From Blastococcus saxobsidens DD2 (GTDB lineage: Bacteria; Actinomycetota; Actinomycetes; Mycobacteriales; Geodermatophilaceae): a stretch of 64,000 bases of DNA. Below, one piece after another: positions 27,801-35,724 of the stretch. The position numbers and the translations under genes are program-made. The stretch's first letter is position 1. Every line of letters starts with the position of its first letter. Below the pieces are notes generated by a model, which saw only the letters and a program-made list of their open reading frames with translations, searched no databases and was not told where the DNA came from. The stretch spans positions 3,327,541 through 3,391,540 of the forward strand of contig NC_016943.1 in assembly GCF_000284015.1 (NCBI RefSeq). The letters are read 5' to 3'.

Positions 27801-28133
27801 GAAGTCGGCCTGGCCGCCCCAGCGGCCGTCGGAGAGCGTGGCCTGGTGGATGACGTCGTAGCCGGCGCGCATCGCGTCGAGGGTGGCCGCCTCGCTGCGG
27901 GCGTCCTGGAGCCGGGCGACGCGCAGGCCCGCGGCCTCCAGCGACTCGAGGTAGCGGAGTTCGTGGGCGATCCCGAGGTCGGCGACGAGGACCGTCTGGT
28001 CGCTCGGCCCGTCGAGCGGCGCCTGCAGGCGTCCATCGGCCACCGCGAGGTTCAGCGCGGTGAGGTGGGAACACTCCTGGTGCCGGGTCAGGTCACTGGG
28101 GCTGAGCACCAGCCGGGCGTCGATGCGCTGCAT
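24873..28133 (-). CDS. TM0106-family RecB-like nuclease fused to a Upf1/Sen1-type helicase
   Basis: 1086 residues. Residues 1-300 are the RecB-like nuclease of the TM0106 family: HQECSHLTALNLAVADG, GGQADFLLR, YEVADAKLARR and CDRCAWQLRC. Residues about 310-500 are an RNase-H-like exonuclease: DLYLDFEGDP, HVYHYAAYEVSALKRL, DLYPVVRQSMRISKDSYSIKKVEAFY, DYNKDDVDST. The C-terminal third is a superfamily 1B helicase: VQGPPGSGKTRAASRL near 713, VLIVDEAGQF, LVLLGDPQQLAQPIQ, LDRTYRMHPALTAFVSDL, VGTVDKFQGQEAPVVIYSM and LNVAVSRAKALAVVVM. The architecture is widespread in actinobacteria, likely for DNA/RNA repair; no role is firmly assigned. Confidence 0.9.
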   Translation of the reverse strand: MQRIDARLVLSPSDLTRHQECSHLTALNLAVADGRLQAPLDGPSDQTVLVADLGIAHELRYLESLEAAGLRVARLQDARSEAATLDAMRAGYDVIHQATLSDGRWGGQADFLLRTEAPSDLGEWSYEVADAKLARRIKVPALLQMATYADRLAILQGREPEHISVVTGDGEGHPWRLVDVAAYARRARTRLEGFAADVPPTEPVPVAYCDRCAWQLRCAGELRAGDDLSLVAGMRRDHRAALRDVGVATLEQLADASDEILKASGISRGIRERLREQAREQLRGREAGIPTRTLLPPQVAQGLLRLPEPSPGDLYLDFEGDPLSGDGDGLEYLAGLGDRAGDFTALWAHDRDAERHMVADLLDRIVAAWRADPGMHVYHYAAYEVSALKRLTARYGVREAELDQLLRAQRFVDLYPVVRQSMRISKDSYSIKKVEAFYGREHTGDVADAMSSVVEYEKWLTDRDPARLQSIEDYNKDDVDSTRELHDWLEAQRTELEALHGPQSRPTVPEVTGPAPRADAEVAELALVERLQERRQDLLGDLVQWHRREARPGWWEFFSRGDLEDEELIEDRTAIGGLSGGGEIGAEKKSKLYAFTFPPQDTKLSVGSKAFDVDTRVRVGEVREIDPVAGRVVVKSTKPPAGPRGLGPEGPLDDRPMRESIAATAEDVLAGRPSLARALLDRVVPADTRRLPGEEAGDAVVRIGLALDGEVLAVQGPPGSGKTRAASRLIRELLDAGKTVGVTATSHAVIGNVLTAVGRPALQKCEERQSCGAPGVEWSKDGDDVADRLLSGSVSLVGGTSWFWCRSDLAEAVDVLIVDEAGQFSLANAVAVARSAKSLVLLGDPQQLAQPIQALHPGDSGCSALEHLLEGHATVPADRGVFLDRTYRMHPALTAFVSDLAYEGRLESAAGRERIAVLDGAAVSGSGLAVRLVEHGKPSAAACADEAAAVAELWRSLQGVGWVDAVGVERPVGAGDVLVVAPYNHQVGLIRELLPDGARVGTVDKFQGQEAPVVIYSMTSTSAEDAPRGVSFLYDLHRLNVAVSRAKALAVVVMSEQLLDAAVRTPEQLRQVNALCRLVEMATVVG

Positions 28134-28257
28134 GGCTCAGTTCCCGCTCGGGTCGAGCGCGACGGACATCGGTGAGTGCGGCAACGTTCCCCCGTGGTGC
28201 TGCGAGTCGGGCCTTCGGAACCCTGTCACGGACGGCGCCGCCCGGGGAACGGCGCGC

Positions 28258-28611
28258 TCACAACCACTCGACCAAGCCGGCACCCCGCCTGCTGCGGTCG
28301 TCGACGCCGAGGCGGGCGTCGAGCCAGGCGTGCAGAGCCGCCAGCAACCGCGGTAGCCCACTCGGCGTACGCGGCCAGCGGCGGGCGTTGACCAGCAGCA
28401 GGCCGGCATGTTCCTCGACGTCCAGCGGGGCGAAGTCGACGATGTTCTCGGTGACCACGACGCGCATGGCTTGCCGGGCCCAGCGCGCGATGTCGGCGTC
28501 CTCGTGACCTACCAGGTCCGGTAGCTCGACGACGGCGACGACGTCGTGGCCCTCGGCTCGCAACTGCTCGGCGAGCCGTCGCGGGTACATCTCGTCGAGC
28601 AGCAGCCTCAC
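28258..28611 (-). CDS. DUF5615 PIN-like toxin
   Basis: 117 residues beginning MRLLLDEMYPRRLAEQLRAEGHDVVAV, the DUF5615 start with its first acidic residue, then HEDADIARWARQAMRVVVTENIVDFAPL, which holds the conserved Asp and Thr-x-Asn positions of PIN-like ribonucleases. The C-terminus is a helical, basic tail. Its GTG overlaps the upstream ribbon-helix-helix gene stop by four bases. The pair fits a type II toxin-antitoxin system in which this is the nuclease toxin. Confidence 0.85.
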   Translation of the reverse strand: MRLLLDEMYPRRLAEQLRAEGHDVVAVVELPDLVGHEDADIARWARQAMRVVVTENIVDFAPLDVEEHAGLLLVNARRWPRTPSGLPRLLAALHAWLDARLGVDDRSRRGAGLVEWL

Positions 28612-29042
28612 CGGCTCGGGCCGGCCAGGATCTCCTGCTGGCGACGCCAGGCCGCCTCCAGTTCCTCGGCGGACCGCTCGTTCGCGGCGATCCTGGCGTC
28701 GATCTCGGCCGGGTGGTCGGCGTAGTAGGCGACCGCAGCACGCACCTGCACCTCGGTCAGCGAGGTCATCTCGACAACCGCGGCGACGACGTCCTGCGGT
28801 CGCTCCTCGTGGATGCCACGGAGGGTCCGGATCACCTCGTCGACGTCCGGGCCGGCCGCCAGTCCGGCCCGCCGACCGCTCGGGCCGTCCCGGAAGGTGA
28901 TCCCCGGATGAGCCTCCCGACGCAGCGCCTCGTCGAGCAGCCGTTCGATGGTGGAGGAGACCGAGGCGCCACGCCGGCCGGCCAGGTCGGTGAGTCGACC
29001 GAGTACGTCGTCGGACAACCGCACGGAACGAGGCGTCGCCAT
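28608..29042 (-). CDS. Ribbon-helix-helix antitoxin with DUF433-like tail
   Basis: 144 residues. The N-terminus MATPRSVRLSDDVLGRLTDLAGRRGASVSSTIERLLDEALRREAH is a ribbon-helix-helix DNA-binding domain. The second half (DGPSGRRAGLAAGPDVDEVIRTLRG, TSLTEVQVRAAVAYYADHPAEIDARIAANE) matches the DUF433 type often fused to or paired with DUF5615 toxins. Coupled translation with the toxin (four-base overlap) and autoregulation are expected by analogy. Confidence 0.85.
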   Translation of the reverse strand: MATPRSVRLSDDVLGRLTDLAGRRGASVSSTIERLLDEALRREAHPGITFRDGPSGRRAGLAAGPDVDEVIRTLRGIHEERPQDVVAAVVEMTSLTEVQVRAAVAYYADHPAEIDARIAANERSAEELEAAWRRQQEILAGPSR

Positions 29043-29130
29043 GACTACATCGTAGCCACGGCGGGCCTTGGTCGGTACGGAAGCAGCCGAGGCTGCGTCA
29101 GGTTCCCGATCGATCGTGCGTCCGAGCCGC

Positions 29131-29562
29131 CTACAGCTCCCACACGTGGTCCGGGTCGTCCATCGCCTTTCGGACCTGGCTCAGGTCGCCCATGTCGACC
29201 AGCGGTGACGACTTGGCCAGGTCGACGATCCCCTGGAGCGCAGCGTCGGTGGCTTTTCCGTCTCCGCTGGTCATGGCGACGTCGAGGTGGCGGAAGAGGC
29301 CGTCGATCGTCGTGGACCGCTCCGCGAACACCTGCTCGAAGTAGTGCTTGAGGAAGGAGCTCGCTTCCTGGATGCGAGCAACCTCGACCGTGGCGTAGGC
29401 GTCGATCTTCGCCCGCTTGGTCTGTTCCTCCTCGCGCAGGCGCAGGTAATCGCGGGCGCCTTCGATGACGTTGCTGAGCGCCCCGAGGGCGTCCGCCGCG
29501 CGCAGCGCGGACGCAGCGGGCGGGAGGACGACCCCCTCCACCGGCTTCTTGGCGACCGTCAC
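29131..29562 (-). CDS. Small helical protein of a two-gene membrane module
   Basis: 143 residues, GTG start overlapping the upstream membrane gene stop by four bases (GTGA). Mostly alpha-helical and charged: SNVIEGARDYLRLREEEQTKRAKIDAY, EVARIQEASSFLKHYFEQVFAERSTTIDGLF, MTSGDGKATDAALQGIVDLAKSSPL. It has no membrane segment. The pattern of a KREE/TKRAKI helix followed by an FLK..FE..F.ER segment and an IVDLAKSSP ending is one I recall from bacterial proteins of unknown role. Given strict coupling with the glycine-rich membrane gene, it is probably its cytosolic partner or regulator. Confidence 0.6.
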   Translation of the reverse strand: MTVAKKPVEGVVLPPAASALRAADALGALSNVIEGARDYLRLREEEQTKRAKIDAYATVEVARIQEASSFLKHYFEQVFAERSTTIDGLFRHLDVAMTSGDGKATDAALQGIVDLAKSSPLVDMGDLSQVRKAMDDPDHVWEL

Positions 29563-30548
29563 TTCATCTCCTTGTACGTGAGGATCACGCGGGTCACGTC
29601 CGAGTTCATCTGCCCGTCGTCGGCGACGAGAGGCACGGTGCAGATGTCCCGCACCGCGCGCGTCAGCGACATCGCGCGCTGGAACTCGGCGTCGTGCTGC
29701 TTCCAGTCGAAGTCGGGCTGCTCCACCGTGGAGAGAGCCTCCTGGGCACGTTCCACGAGTCCGGCAAGGACGCCGCTCACTTCGTCGACCCGCGTGTCCA
29801 GCGTGTCGAGGAACGAACGGAAGGCCGCGTGGTCCTCGACCGCGACGGCCACCTTCGCCTCGTACTCCTTCGCCTTGGTCACCGCCTTCTCGCCCTGACC
29901 ATTCAGAGTCAGACCGCCGATGAGCATCGTCGGGCCGATGGTCACCACCCCGAGAGCGGCGGTTCCGACCGCAACACCGCCCCCGCCGGCAGCCAGCGAT
30001 CCACCGCCCAGCCAGGCCATGGTGGCGTTCTGTGCGGCGGCGCCAGACAGCGAGCTGATGGCGGTGCCGGTGCTGGCCGCACCGAGGGCAGTGACCGCGC
30101 TCGGGATGCCCGCGGAAGCGCCGGCTCCGGTCAAGGCAGCCATACCGGCGCCCTTGAGCCAGTTCACGTCCGCGGTCAGGGCCCCGGCGAACCCTTCTAT
30201 CTCACGCTGCTCCGCATCGATGCCCGCGAGAAACTGCGCTGCGCTCTGCTTGACCTGCGCGCTGTGCCGCTCGATGAAGGCCGCCATCCGCTCGATCACC
30301 AGCCGCCGGGCCTGCTCCTGCTGCTGGCCGTACCCGTGAATGCGCTCGTTGCTCTTCCCGACGCGCTCCTCGGTGCGAGCCAGCGACTCGTCGTACCGCT
30401 TCTGGGCCGCCTCGGCGGTCGCCCCGGCGTCCTTCATCTTCAGAGCGCCCATGACGCCGGTGGCCAGTCCACCAACGCCCGTGCTGGTGCCGAGCCCGAT
30501 AAGGACGAGAGGGATGAGGGGTAGAACCACGGCTTTGTCCTCCGGCAT
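29559..30548 (-). CDS. Glycine-rich membrane protein with coiled coil (possible pore-type effector)
   Basis: I start at ATG 30548 (MPEDKAVVLPLIPLVLIGLGTSTGVGGLATGV), 329 residues; an upstream extension is arginine-rich. A hydrophobic glycine-rich N-terminus is followed by about 80 residues of coiled coil (AAQKRYDESLARTEERVGKSNERIHGYGQQQEQARRL). Two or three glycine/alanine-rich hydrophobic stretches follow (MAALTGAGASAGIPSAVTALGAA; WLGGGSLAAGGGGVAVGTAALGVVTIGPTMLIGGL), then a second helical region (EYEAKVAVAVEDHAAFRSFLDTLDTRVDEVSGVLAGLVERA). This layout resembles glycine-zipper hairpins in pore-forming or dynamin-like proteins. No GTPase or nuclease motif. It sits just downstream of the DISARM-like operon; 204 bp separate them. 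Confidence 0.6.
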   Translation of the reverse strand: MPEDKAVVLPLIPLVLIGLGTSTGVGGLATGVMGALKMKDAGATAEAAQKRYDESLARTEERVGKSNERIHGYGQQQEQARRLVIERMAAFIERHSAQVKQSAAQFLAGIDAEQREIEGFAGALTADVNWLKGAGMAALTGAGASAGIPSAVTALGAASTGTAISSLSGAAAQNATMAWLGGGSLAAGGGGVAVGTAALGVVTIGPTMLIGGLTLNGQGEKAVTKAKEYEAKVAVAVEDHAAFRSFLDTLDTRVDEVSGVLAGLVERAQEALSTVEQPDFDWKQHDAEFQRAMSLTRAVRDICTVPLVADDGQMNSDVTRVILTYKEMK

Positions 30549-30752
30549 GAGTGATCCAGGTCGTCGGCGACGACCGTAAGGGCTCATCGCTCGATTCCCG
30601 GGGCGCACCATGCCGGCCGCGACATCAGACGAGGCACCTCGGGCGGGTGGTGTCGGCGGTACGAATGTGGTCGGGATTGCCTCTGATAGGTCCCCGGCGC
30701 TGCGTCACTCGACCGTCTCCGCTTCGTACGGTGATGCGTGCGGGACTTTCGG

Positions 30753-32558
30753 TCATTCGGCGCTGCGGAGTTCCGTCAGGACAGCCTCCAGCAGCCCCTT
30801 CACATGCCTGCCGCCGAGGACGAGCTGGCGGTCGAGCAGGCGGTTCGACGTCTCGCACGAGGTCTCGCTGATAAGCGTGCAGCCGTGGCAAGCAGACAGA
30901 TTCAGCTGTTCGCTTCCCTGCCGATCGCTCTCGATGCAGACGGGATCGTTCGAACAGACATCGGCGTCGACGAGGGCAGCCGCGAGCAACGGGATGAGGG
31001 CCTCGGGCGCCCCCAGCCTCACCAGGCCTCCGAGTGTGCCCTGAGCGTCGCCGGCCGCGGTGTAGATGAGGATGCCGGCAGTGCGGTCAGGACGGTCCGT
31101 CTGCGCGTAGATCCGCTCCTGCAGCGATGCCGACGAGTATCCGCTGGCGAAGGCCAGCCGTCGGATGAGCAGGTGCGAAATGGTGTGCAGTGCGAGGAAC
31201 CGCGGCTCAGGAACATCGAGTCGCGCCGCCCACGGCAGTTCTCCCCGACGTCGACGCAGGATGTCGGCGCGTGCGATGACGGCATCTTGTTGCTCCCACT
31301 CCTGCAAGAGCATCTCGTCGAAGCGCAGGAAGATGCCCTCACCGAACATCTCGACGGCGGGGTACACCGGTCGACGCCGGCGATCCACACCCAGATCGGG
31401 GCCGATGAAGTCGGCGTCCGTGTTCCACCGCTGGAAGCGGCGCAGCGCACGCACCTCGCGGACGCGTCGGACCTGACCGATTGACACCAGGTTGTCGGCG
31501 AGGGCGACCGGCCACCCTTGCCGCGTTTGGACGGGGACGCCGTCGACCACGAAGTCGCCGCCACTTCGGTCCCGTCCGGCGCCCAGCTTCTTCAAGAAGG
31601 CTGCCCACTCCCCGTCCTTGAGCTCGAGGAGAGGAGCGTCCCTCGATACCTGCTCCCCACCGGCGGCAAGGTCGAGGATGATCTCCTTCGTCGTGCCGAG
31701 CTCGTCGGCAATCCACCCCGCGACCATCTCGGATTGCGGCCCCCCGTTGTCGGCGACCACCTTCTCGAAGTACACGTGCGCCTGAACCTTGTCCAAGAGT
31801 TCCAGCGATGCCGGTCGCTCCTCGGGGATGTCCAACGCGGACAGGCGCTCGGCGATGTAATTGCCGGTCGCGCCGCGTTGCGCCGCTGCCAGCCTGTGCT
31901 CGCACGGCGCTGCCTGACTGGAGTCCTCCCACGGCTGCGTACCGGTACAGCGGATGCCGTCCCGCGACAAGGCGTCCTTGAGCACGAGTTCCGACAGCGG
32001 GCGGGAGCGCTTGCAGGCAGCGCAGGAGACGCGGAGCGCGGCGAGGCCCTCACCCTGCTTGGCGGAACGAACGAAGCTCAACTCCTTGTAGGCACGGCAG
32101 TGCCGAACAGCGTCGGTGACGCCGCGGTCCGCACCCCGGTGTGCCCACATGAACCACGGGACATCCTGGATGTGGCTGCCCTTGGTGCAGACGGCCACGT
32201 AACGCATGGGGACGAGCGCGCCGCCACAGCCGCAGGTGTTGCTCCAGCGACCCTTGCTCTTCCCTGTCAGTTGCGACAACTTGCTGCAGCGCTCGCAGAA
32301 GCGCCAGGCCGGAAAGCGCCAGTACGTCAGCCCTCTGGTGTCCTTGCCCGACCGTCCCGCATGGGCCGGCGGCTGCCGCAGCTCACCGCCACCCAGACGC
32401 AAGGACAACCGCTCGCAGTGGATCTCCGGCGCATGCTGGCGGTGCCACCAGGACGTGTCCGGTGCCATCAGCGACTCGCCGCGGATATCGACGATGGCGC
32501 CCACACCGAAGGGCGCGATCACCTCCGACAGGCGCAGGTCATGCTTGATCGGTTCCAC
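30753..32558 (-). CDS. drmB: DrmB-like DUF1998 protein of a DISARM-type system
   Basis: 601 residues from the GTG at 32558; GAGGAGAGG lies five bases upstream, inside the end of drmA, giving a 20-bp overlap. N-terminal signature LRLSEVIAPFGVGAIVDIRGESLMAPD is typical of DrmB. Zinc-binding cysteines occur in CERCSKLSQL, CGCGG and CAACKRS. The C-terminal DUF1998 (MZB) domain has LALHTISHLLIRRLAFASGYSSASLQERIY, GILIYTAAGDAQGTLGGLVRLG, and the closing cysteines CSNDPVCIES, NLSACHGCTLISETSCETSN. In DISARM, DrmB forms a complex with the DrmA helicase and is needed for phage defence. Length is within the family range. Confidence 0.85.
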   Translation of the reverse strand: MEPIKHDLRLSEVIAPFGVGAIVDIRGESLMAPDTSWWHRQHAPEIHCERLSLRLGGGELRQPPAHAGRSGKDTRGLTYWRFPAWRFCERCSKLSQLTGKSKGRWSNTCGCGGALVPMRYVAVCTKGSHIQDVPWFMWAHRGADRGVTDAVRHCRAYKELSFVRSAKQGEGLAALRVSCAACKRSRPLSELVLKDALSRDGIRCTGTQPWEDSSQAAPCEHRLAAAQRGATGNYIAERLSALDIPEERPASLELLDKVQAHVYFEKVVADNGGPQSEMVAGWIADELGTTKEIILDLAAGGEQVSRDAPLLELKDGEWAAFLKKLGAGRDRSGGDFVVDGVPVQTRQGWPVALADNLVSIGQVRRVREVRALRRFQRWNTDADFIGPDLGVDRRRRPVYPAVEMFGEGIFLRFDEMLLQEWEQQDAVIARADILRRRRGELPWAARLDVPEPRFLALHTISHLLIRRLAFASGYSSASLQERIYAQTDRPDRTAGILIYTAAGDAQGTLGGLVRLGAPEALIPLLAAALVDADVCSNDPVCIESDRQGSEQLNLSACHGCTLISETSCETSNRLLDRQLVLGGRHVKGLLEAVLTELRSAE

Positions 32559-35500
32559 TGGACCTCTCCTCGAAAGGCTCCTGCACCTCGACGGCGACGT
32601 TCGGATCCACCGAACGCATGGAGTCCGCTACCAGCCAGCCTTCGCCTGTCTGGCCGAACCTCTTCAGTAGACCCAGGTCGTCGCCCGGGCGGCGGTCGTA
32701 GACCAGGTCCACGTCGGATTCCCGTGCTTGCGCTGCCCGACGATCCCAGTCCCGCATCAGTCGCCAAGCATGCTCCTCGGTTTCCTCGTACTCGTCCTGA
32801 TCCGCGGCGCTGACCCGCTGCAGCAGGCCGTCCAGCAACTTCACCACCGTTGCGTTGAGATGGTCATCCTCGAGGTCGAATCGAGCAGCAGCAGCATTGG
32901 GCGCCAGCTCGGTGAGGGACTGCCGAAGCAGCGCCACCAAGGCGCCTGCCAGCGAGCGGTCCCGCGACGCCAACGACCACGGAGTGACGCTGGTCGGTTC
33001 CACACCGCGGTACAGGGCGTCGTGATAACCGCGGAAGGTCTCGAAATGCGACCTGTCGCGGGCACGGTTGGACCTGAAGAGCGTTGCGACCACACCCCGT
33101 GTGTCGCCCCGACCGACACGGCTCGTCGCCTGGATGTACTCGGCTGTCGTCTTCGGCTGACCCACCATGAGCATCAGTGACAGTCGAGGCACGTCGATGC
33201 CGACCGACAGCATGTTCGACGACAGCACGACGTCGACCGCCTGGTCCGACTCATCCACACTGCGGCCGAGTTCCCGCAGGTCGTTGGGCAGCTCCTCAGG
33301 TCCGCGACGACTGGTCAGCTCGAGAACGCGATCGGCTCGGACACGGCGGAGGTGCAGTGAGAGCCGCTCGGAACGAGGCTCGAGCCTCCCGTTCACGTCG
33401 TCCACGACCAGCGTCCCCGTGCGGCCGAGCTCTCGCAGACTGTTGTGGTACATCACCGCAGTCCAGTAGGCGTCGCGCGGCGTTGCCGGCGACGCCACCT
33501 TCAGGACCTCGGGCACCTCGAGCAAGGGCGTAGCTGCTGCCACGGCGGCCGAGGCCTGTGAGACCGACTGCGGCATCAGACCCACGTAGAGACGTCCCTC
33601 GCCACTCTCGACCGGTCGGGAGAAGAACGTACGGTCCTCGTCCAACCCGGCAGGCGGATAGAGCGCGACCTGTCGTCCGTACAGCCCTCGCACTTGCTCG
33701 GCGGCTGAGCGGATGGTGGCGGTGGAGGCGACGATCTTGGGGCGACCACCGGATCGCCCGAGCAGAACCTGTATGACGGCGTCGAAGACGGCGACGGTCG
33801 TGCCGAGTGGTCCAGACAGAAGATGGAGCTCGTCCTGGATGACGAGCGACGGCTGCCTGAAGGTCGTACCGATGCCCAGCAGCCGGCCGGCTTCGGGCTT
33901 GAACTGCAGACGCGCGAACTTGTCAACGGTCGCGAGCAGGATGGTCGGCGGCTGCTCGTAGAGCAGCTCATCGACGACCTGGACCGGCAGCTCCTCGTGG
34001 AACTCGCAGTGCACGTTGGTGCAGTGGATCACCAAGTCCTTTCCGTCGAGACGGAAGCCGTACGCCCGCGGGTCGAGGGACTTCTGCCGCGGGACCTGCG
34101 CGGTTCCGCACCACGGGCAGGCCTCGACCTGGAACTGGTTCGCCTGTTCCGGATGCGCCGCCTTGCGCAGTCGGTCGAGCGCGCCCTTGGCCGCGCTCCT
34201 GGACCCGGGAGTGACGTCGTTACCGACCCACAACCCGATGGAGAAACGGCTCATGCCTCGAACACGGTCGTCGCCGTGCTGGCCATGCCTTCGCATCAGC
34301 TCCATGGCACACACGAGCGAGGAGGCTCGCTGGAACTGCTGCGCAGTGAGGAGCCGAAGGGTGTACCTCGTCAGGACAGCCGTACCGCCACCTTTGGCGC
34401 CGTCCGCCAGACGACGGCGGAAGATCTCGACCGCGGCCAGGGCGAGGTAAGCCTCTGTCTTCCCGCCGCCCGTCGGGAACCAGATGAGGTCGACGAGCTC
34501 GCGGTCGTCATGTCGCTCGTCGAGTGTCGAGGCCAGCGCGACGAGCAGGAAGCCGAGTTGGAAGGGGCGCCACTGTGGCTCCGTCACCGGCTTCTGCCGA
34601 TCTCCTCGTGCGACGGGGGCCTGGCGCATCTGCAGCCGCATGGCAGTCATGCCGAGTGCGAAGGCTGTGCGGACTTCCGGCTCTTCACGCAGGAGGTCGA
34701 CGCCCGCACGCATGCGCTCAGCAGACGTGCGACAACGCTCGACGATCGCGTGGGCGGTCGCGGCCGATCGCTCGAAACCCGCGACGCGATCCTCCTGTTC
34801 CCGCACCCAGACCTCGAAGGCCCCCACGAAGGCTTCCAAGCTCGGCAGTACCTGATCCGGCCAGCAATCGATCATCGCCAGGTGCGCCAGCTCCAGTGCT
34901 TGCGCCTCCGCAGTGCCGGCCCGGAAGCCGGTGGTCTCGACCGCCGGGACGATGAAGGAGGGCACGGGGTCCAATGAGACGCTGGAACAGACGCCGTCCC
35001 GCATCAGCCAGTCGGCCGCCATGCCATGTCCGACGGCGAACACCTTGCGCGCCCGGTACCGGAGTCGGATCTCACGCGCCTCGGCGTCCAGGTCCAGACC
35101 CCGGAGAGTGTCGTACTCGTGGATCCGTCCGCCATCTGCCGGCCTGACCGCAAGGGCCACCTGGAACAACATCGAAGGGATGTCGAGGCGATCGTCGCCT
35201 GCCGACTTCGCCAGGACACGAGCGTGCACGGTCACCAGGTGTCTACCGCCGGCGAAGTTCCGCCAGCGGGAACCGACTTCCACAGGCACGTCACCCGCCA
35301 TGACGTCCCGCTTGGGTGCCGCACGCGAGACCGTCAGGCTTTCGAAGTCGAAGGGCCGCCGCTGCCACCGCCGAGGCCCGTCGTCGTCAAGCAAGGCGTA
35401 AGTGCCGCCGGAGAAGCTGACATGGACCGAGGCCGCGTCGGTCAGGAAGGAGACGGCAACCGACGCGGGCCTCCAATCCTCCGCCAGCGGCACGCCTGCG

Positions 35501-35724
35501 TCTGCTTCCTCCAGCTCGCCCGGGAGGACATCGGCCAGCACGTCGGGATCCGCGCCACCAGCGGTGGCGTCTACCTCGGCCGTCGCATCAGCCGGGAAGA
35601 GCATGCCCACCGCGTACTGCCGGTTGGGCAGGTTAGTCACGCACTCCGCCGGCCCACCGTCCGGACCGATCCAGCTGGCTCGCAGGTGCTCGAGGACCTC
35701 GTGCTGAGCTGGGGTGAGCGTCAC
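32539..35724 (-). CDS. drmA: DrmA-like superfamily 2 helicase of a DISARM-type system
   Basis: 1061 residues, GTG start overlapping the NERD-helicase stop by four bases. The N-terminal 370 residues are the DrmA-specific region. The helicase has Walker A WFPTGGGKTEAYLAL near 416-424, VIQDELHLLSGPLGT (DELH box) near 628, STATIRSA (motif III), NMLSVGIDVPRLSLMLMVGQPKTTAEYIQATSRVGRG (motifs V-VI) near 835-870. Zinc-type cysteines lie in CPWCGTAQVP and CTNVHCEFHE between motifs. In known DISARM systems DrmA-DrmB binds DNA, including 5' overhangs, and restricts incoming unmethylated phage DNA. Followed directly by drmB with a 20-bp overlap. Confidence 0.85.
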   Translation of the reverse strand: MTLTPAQHEVLEHLRASWIGPDGGPAECVTNLPNRQYAVGMLFPADATAEVDATAGGADPDVLADVLPGELEEADAGVPLAEDWRPASVAVSFLTDAASVHVSFSGGTYALLDDDGPRRWQRRPFDFESLTVSRAAPKRDVMAGDVPVEVGSRWRNFAGGRHLVTVHARVLAKSAGDDRLDIPSMLFQVALAVRPADGGRIHEYDTLRGLDLDAEAREIRLRYRARKVFAVGHGMAADWLMRDGVCSSVSLDPVPSFIVPAVETTGFRAGTAEAQALELAHLAMIDCWPDQVLPSLEAFVGAFEVWVREQEDRVAGFERSAATAHAIVERCRTSAERMRAGVDLLREEPEVRTAFALGMTAMRLQMRQAPVARGDRQKPVTEPQWRPFQLGFLLVALASTLDERHDDRELVDLIWFPTGGGKTEAYLALAAVEIFRRRLADGAKGGGTAVLTRYTLRLLTAQQFQRASSLVCAMELMRRHGQHGDDRVRGMSRFSIGLWVGNDVTPGSRSAAKGALDRLRKAAHPEQANQFQVEACPWCGTAQVPRQKSLDPRAYGFRLDGKDLVIHCTNVHCEFHEELPVQVVDELLYEQPPTILLATVDKFARLQFKPEAGRLLGIGTTFRQPSLVIQDELHLLSGPLGTTVAVFDAVIQVLLGRSGGRPKIVASTATIRSAAEQVRGLYGRQVALYPPAGLDEDRTFFSRPVESGEGRLYVGLMPQSVSQASAAVAAATPLLEVPEVLKVASPATPRDAYWTAVMYHNSLRELGRTGTLVVDDVNGRLEPRSERLSLHLRRVRADRVLELTSRRGPEELPNDLRELGRSVDESDQAVDVVLSSNMLSVGIDVPRLSLMLMVGQPKTTAEYIQATSRVGRGDTRGVVATLFRSNRARDRSHFETFRGYHDALYRGVEPTSVTPWSLASRDRSLAGALVALLRQSLTELAPNAAAARFDLEDDHLNATVVKLLDGLLQRVSAADQDEYEETEEHAWRLMRDWDRRAAQARESDVDLVYDRRPGDDLGLLKRFGQTGEGWLVADSMRSVDPNVAVEVQEPFEERSSGTDQA

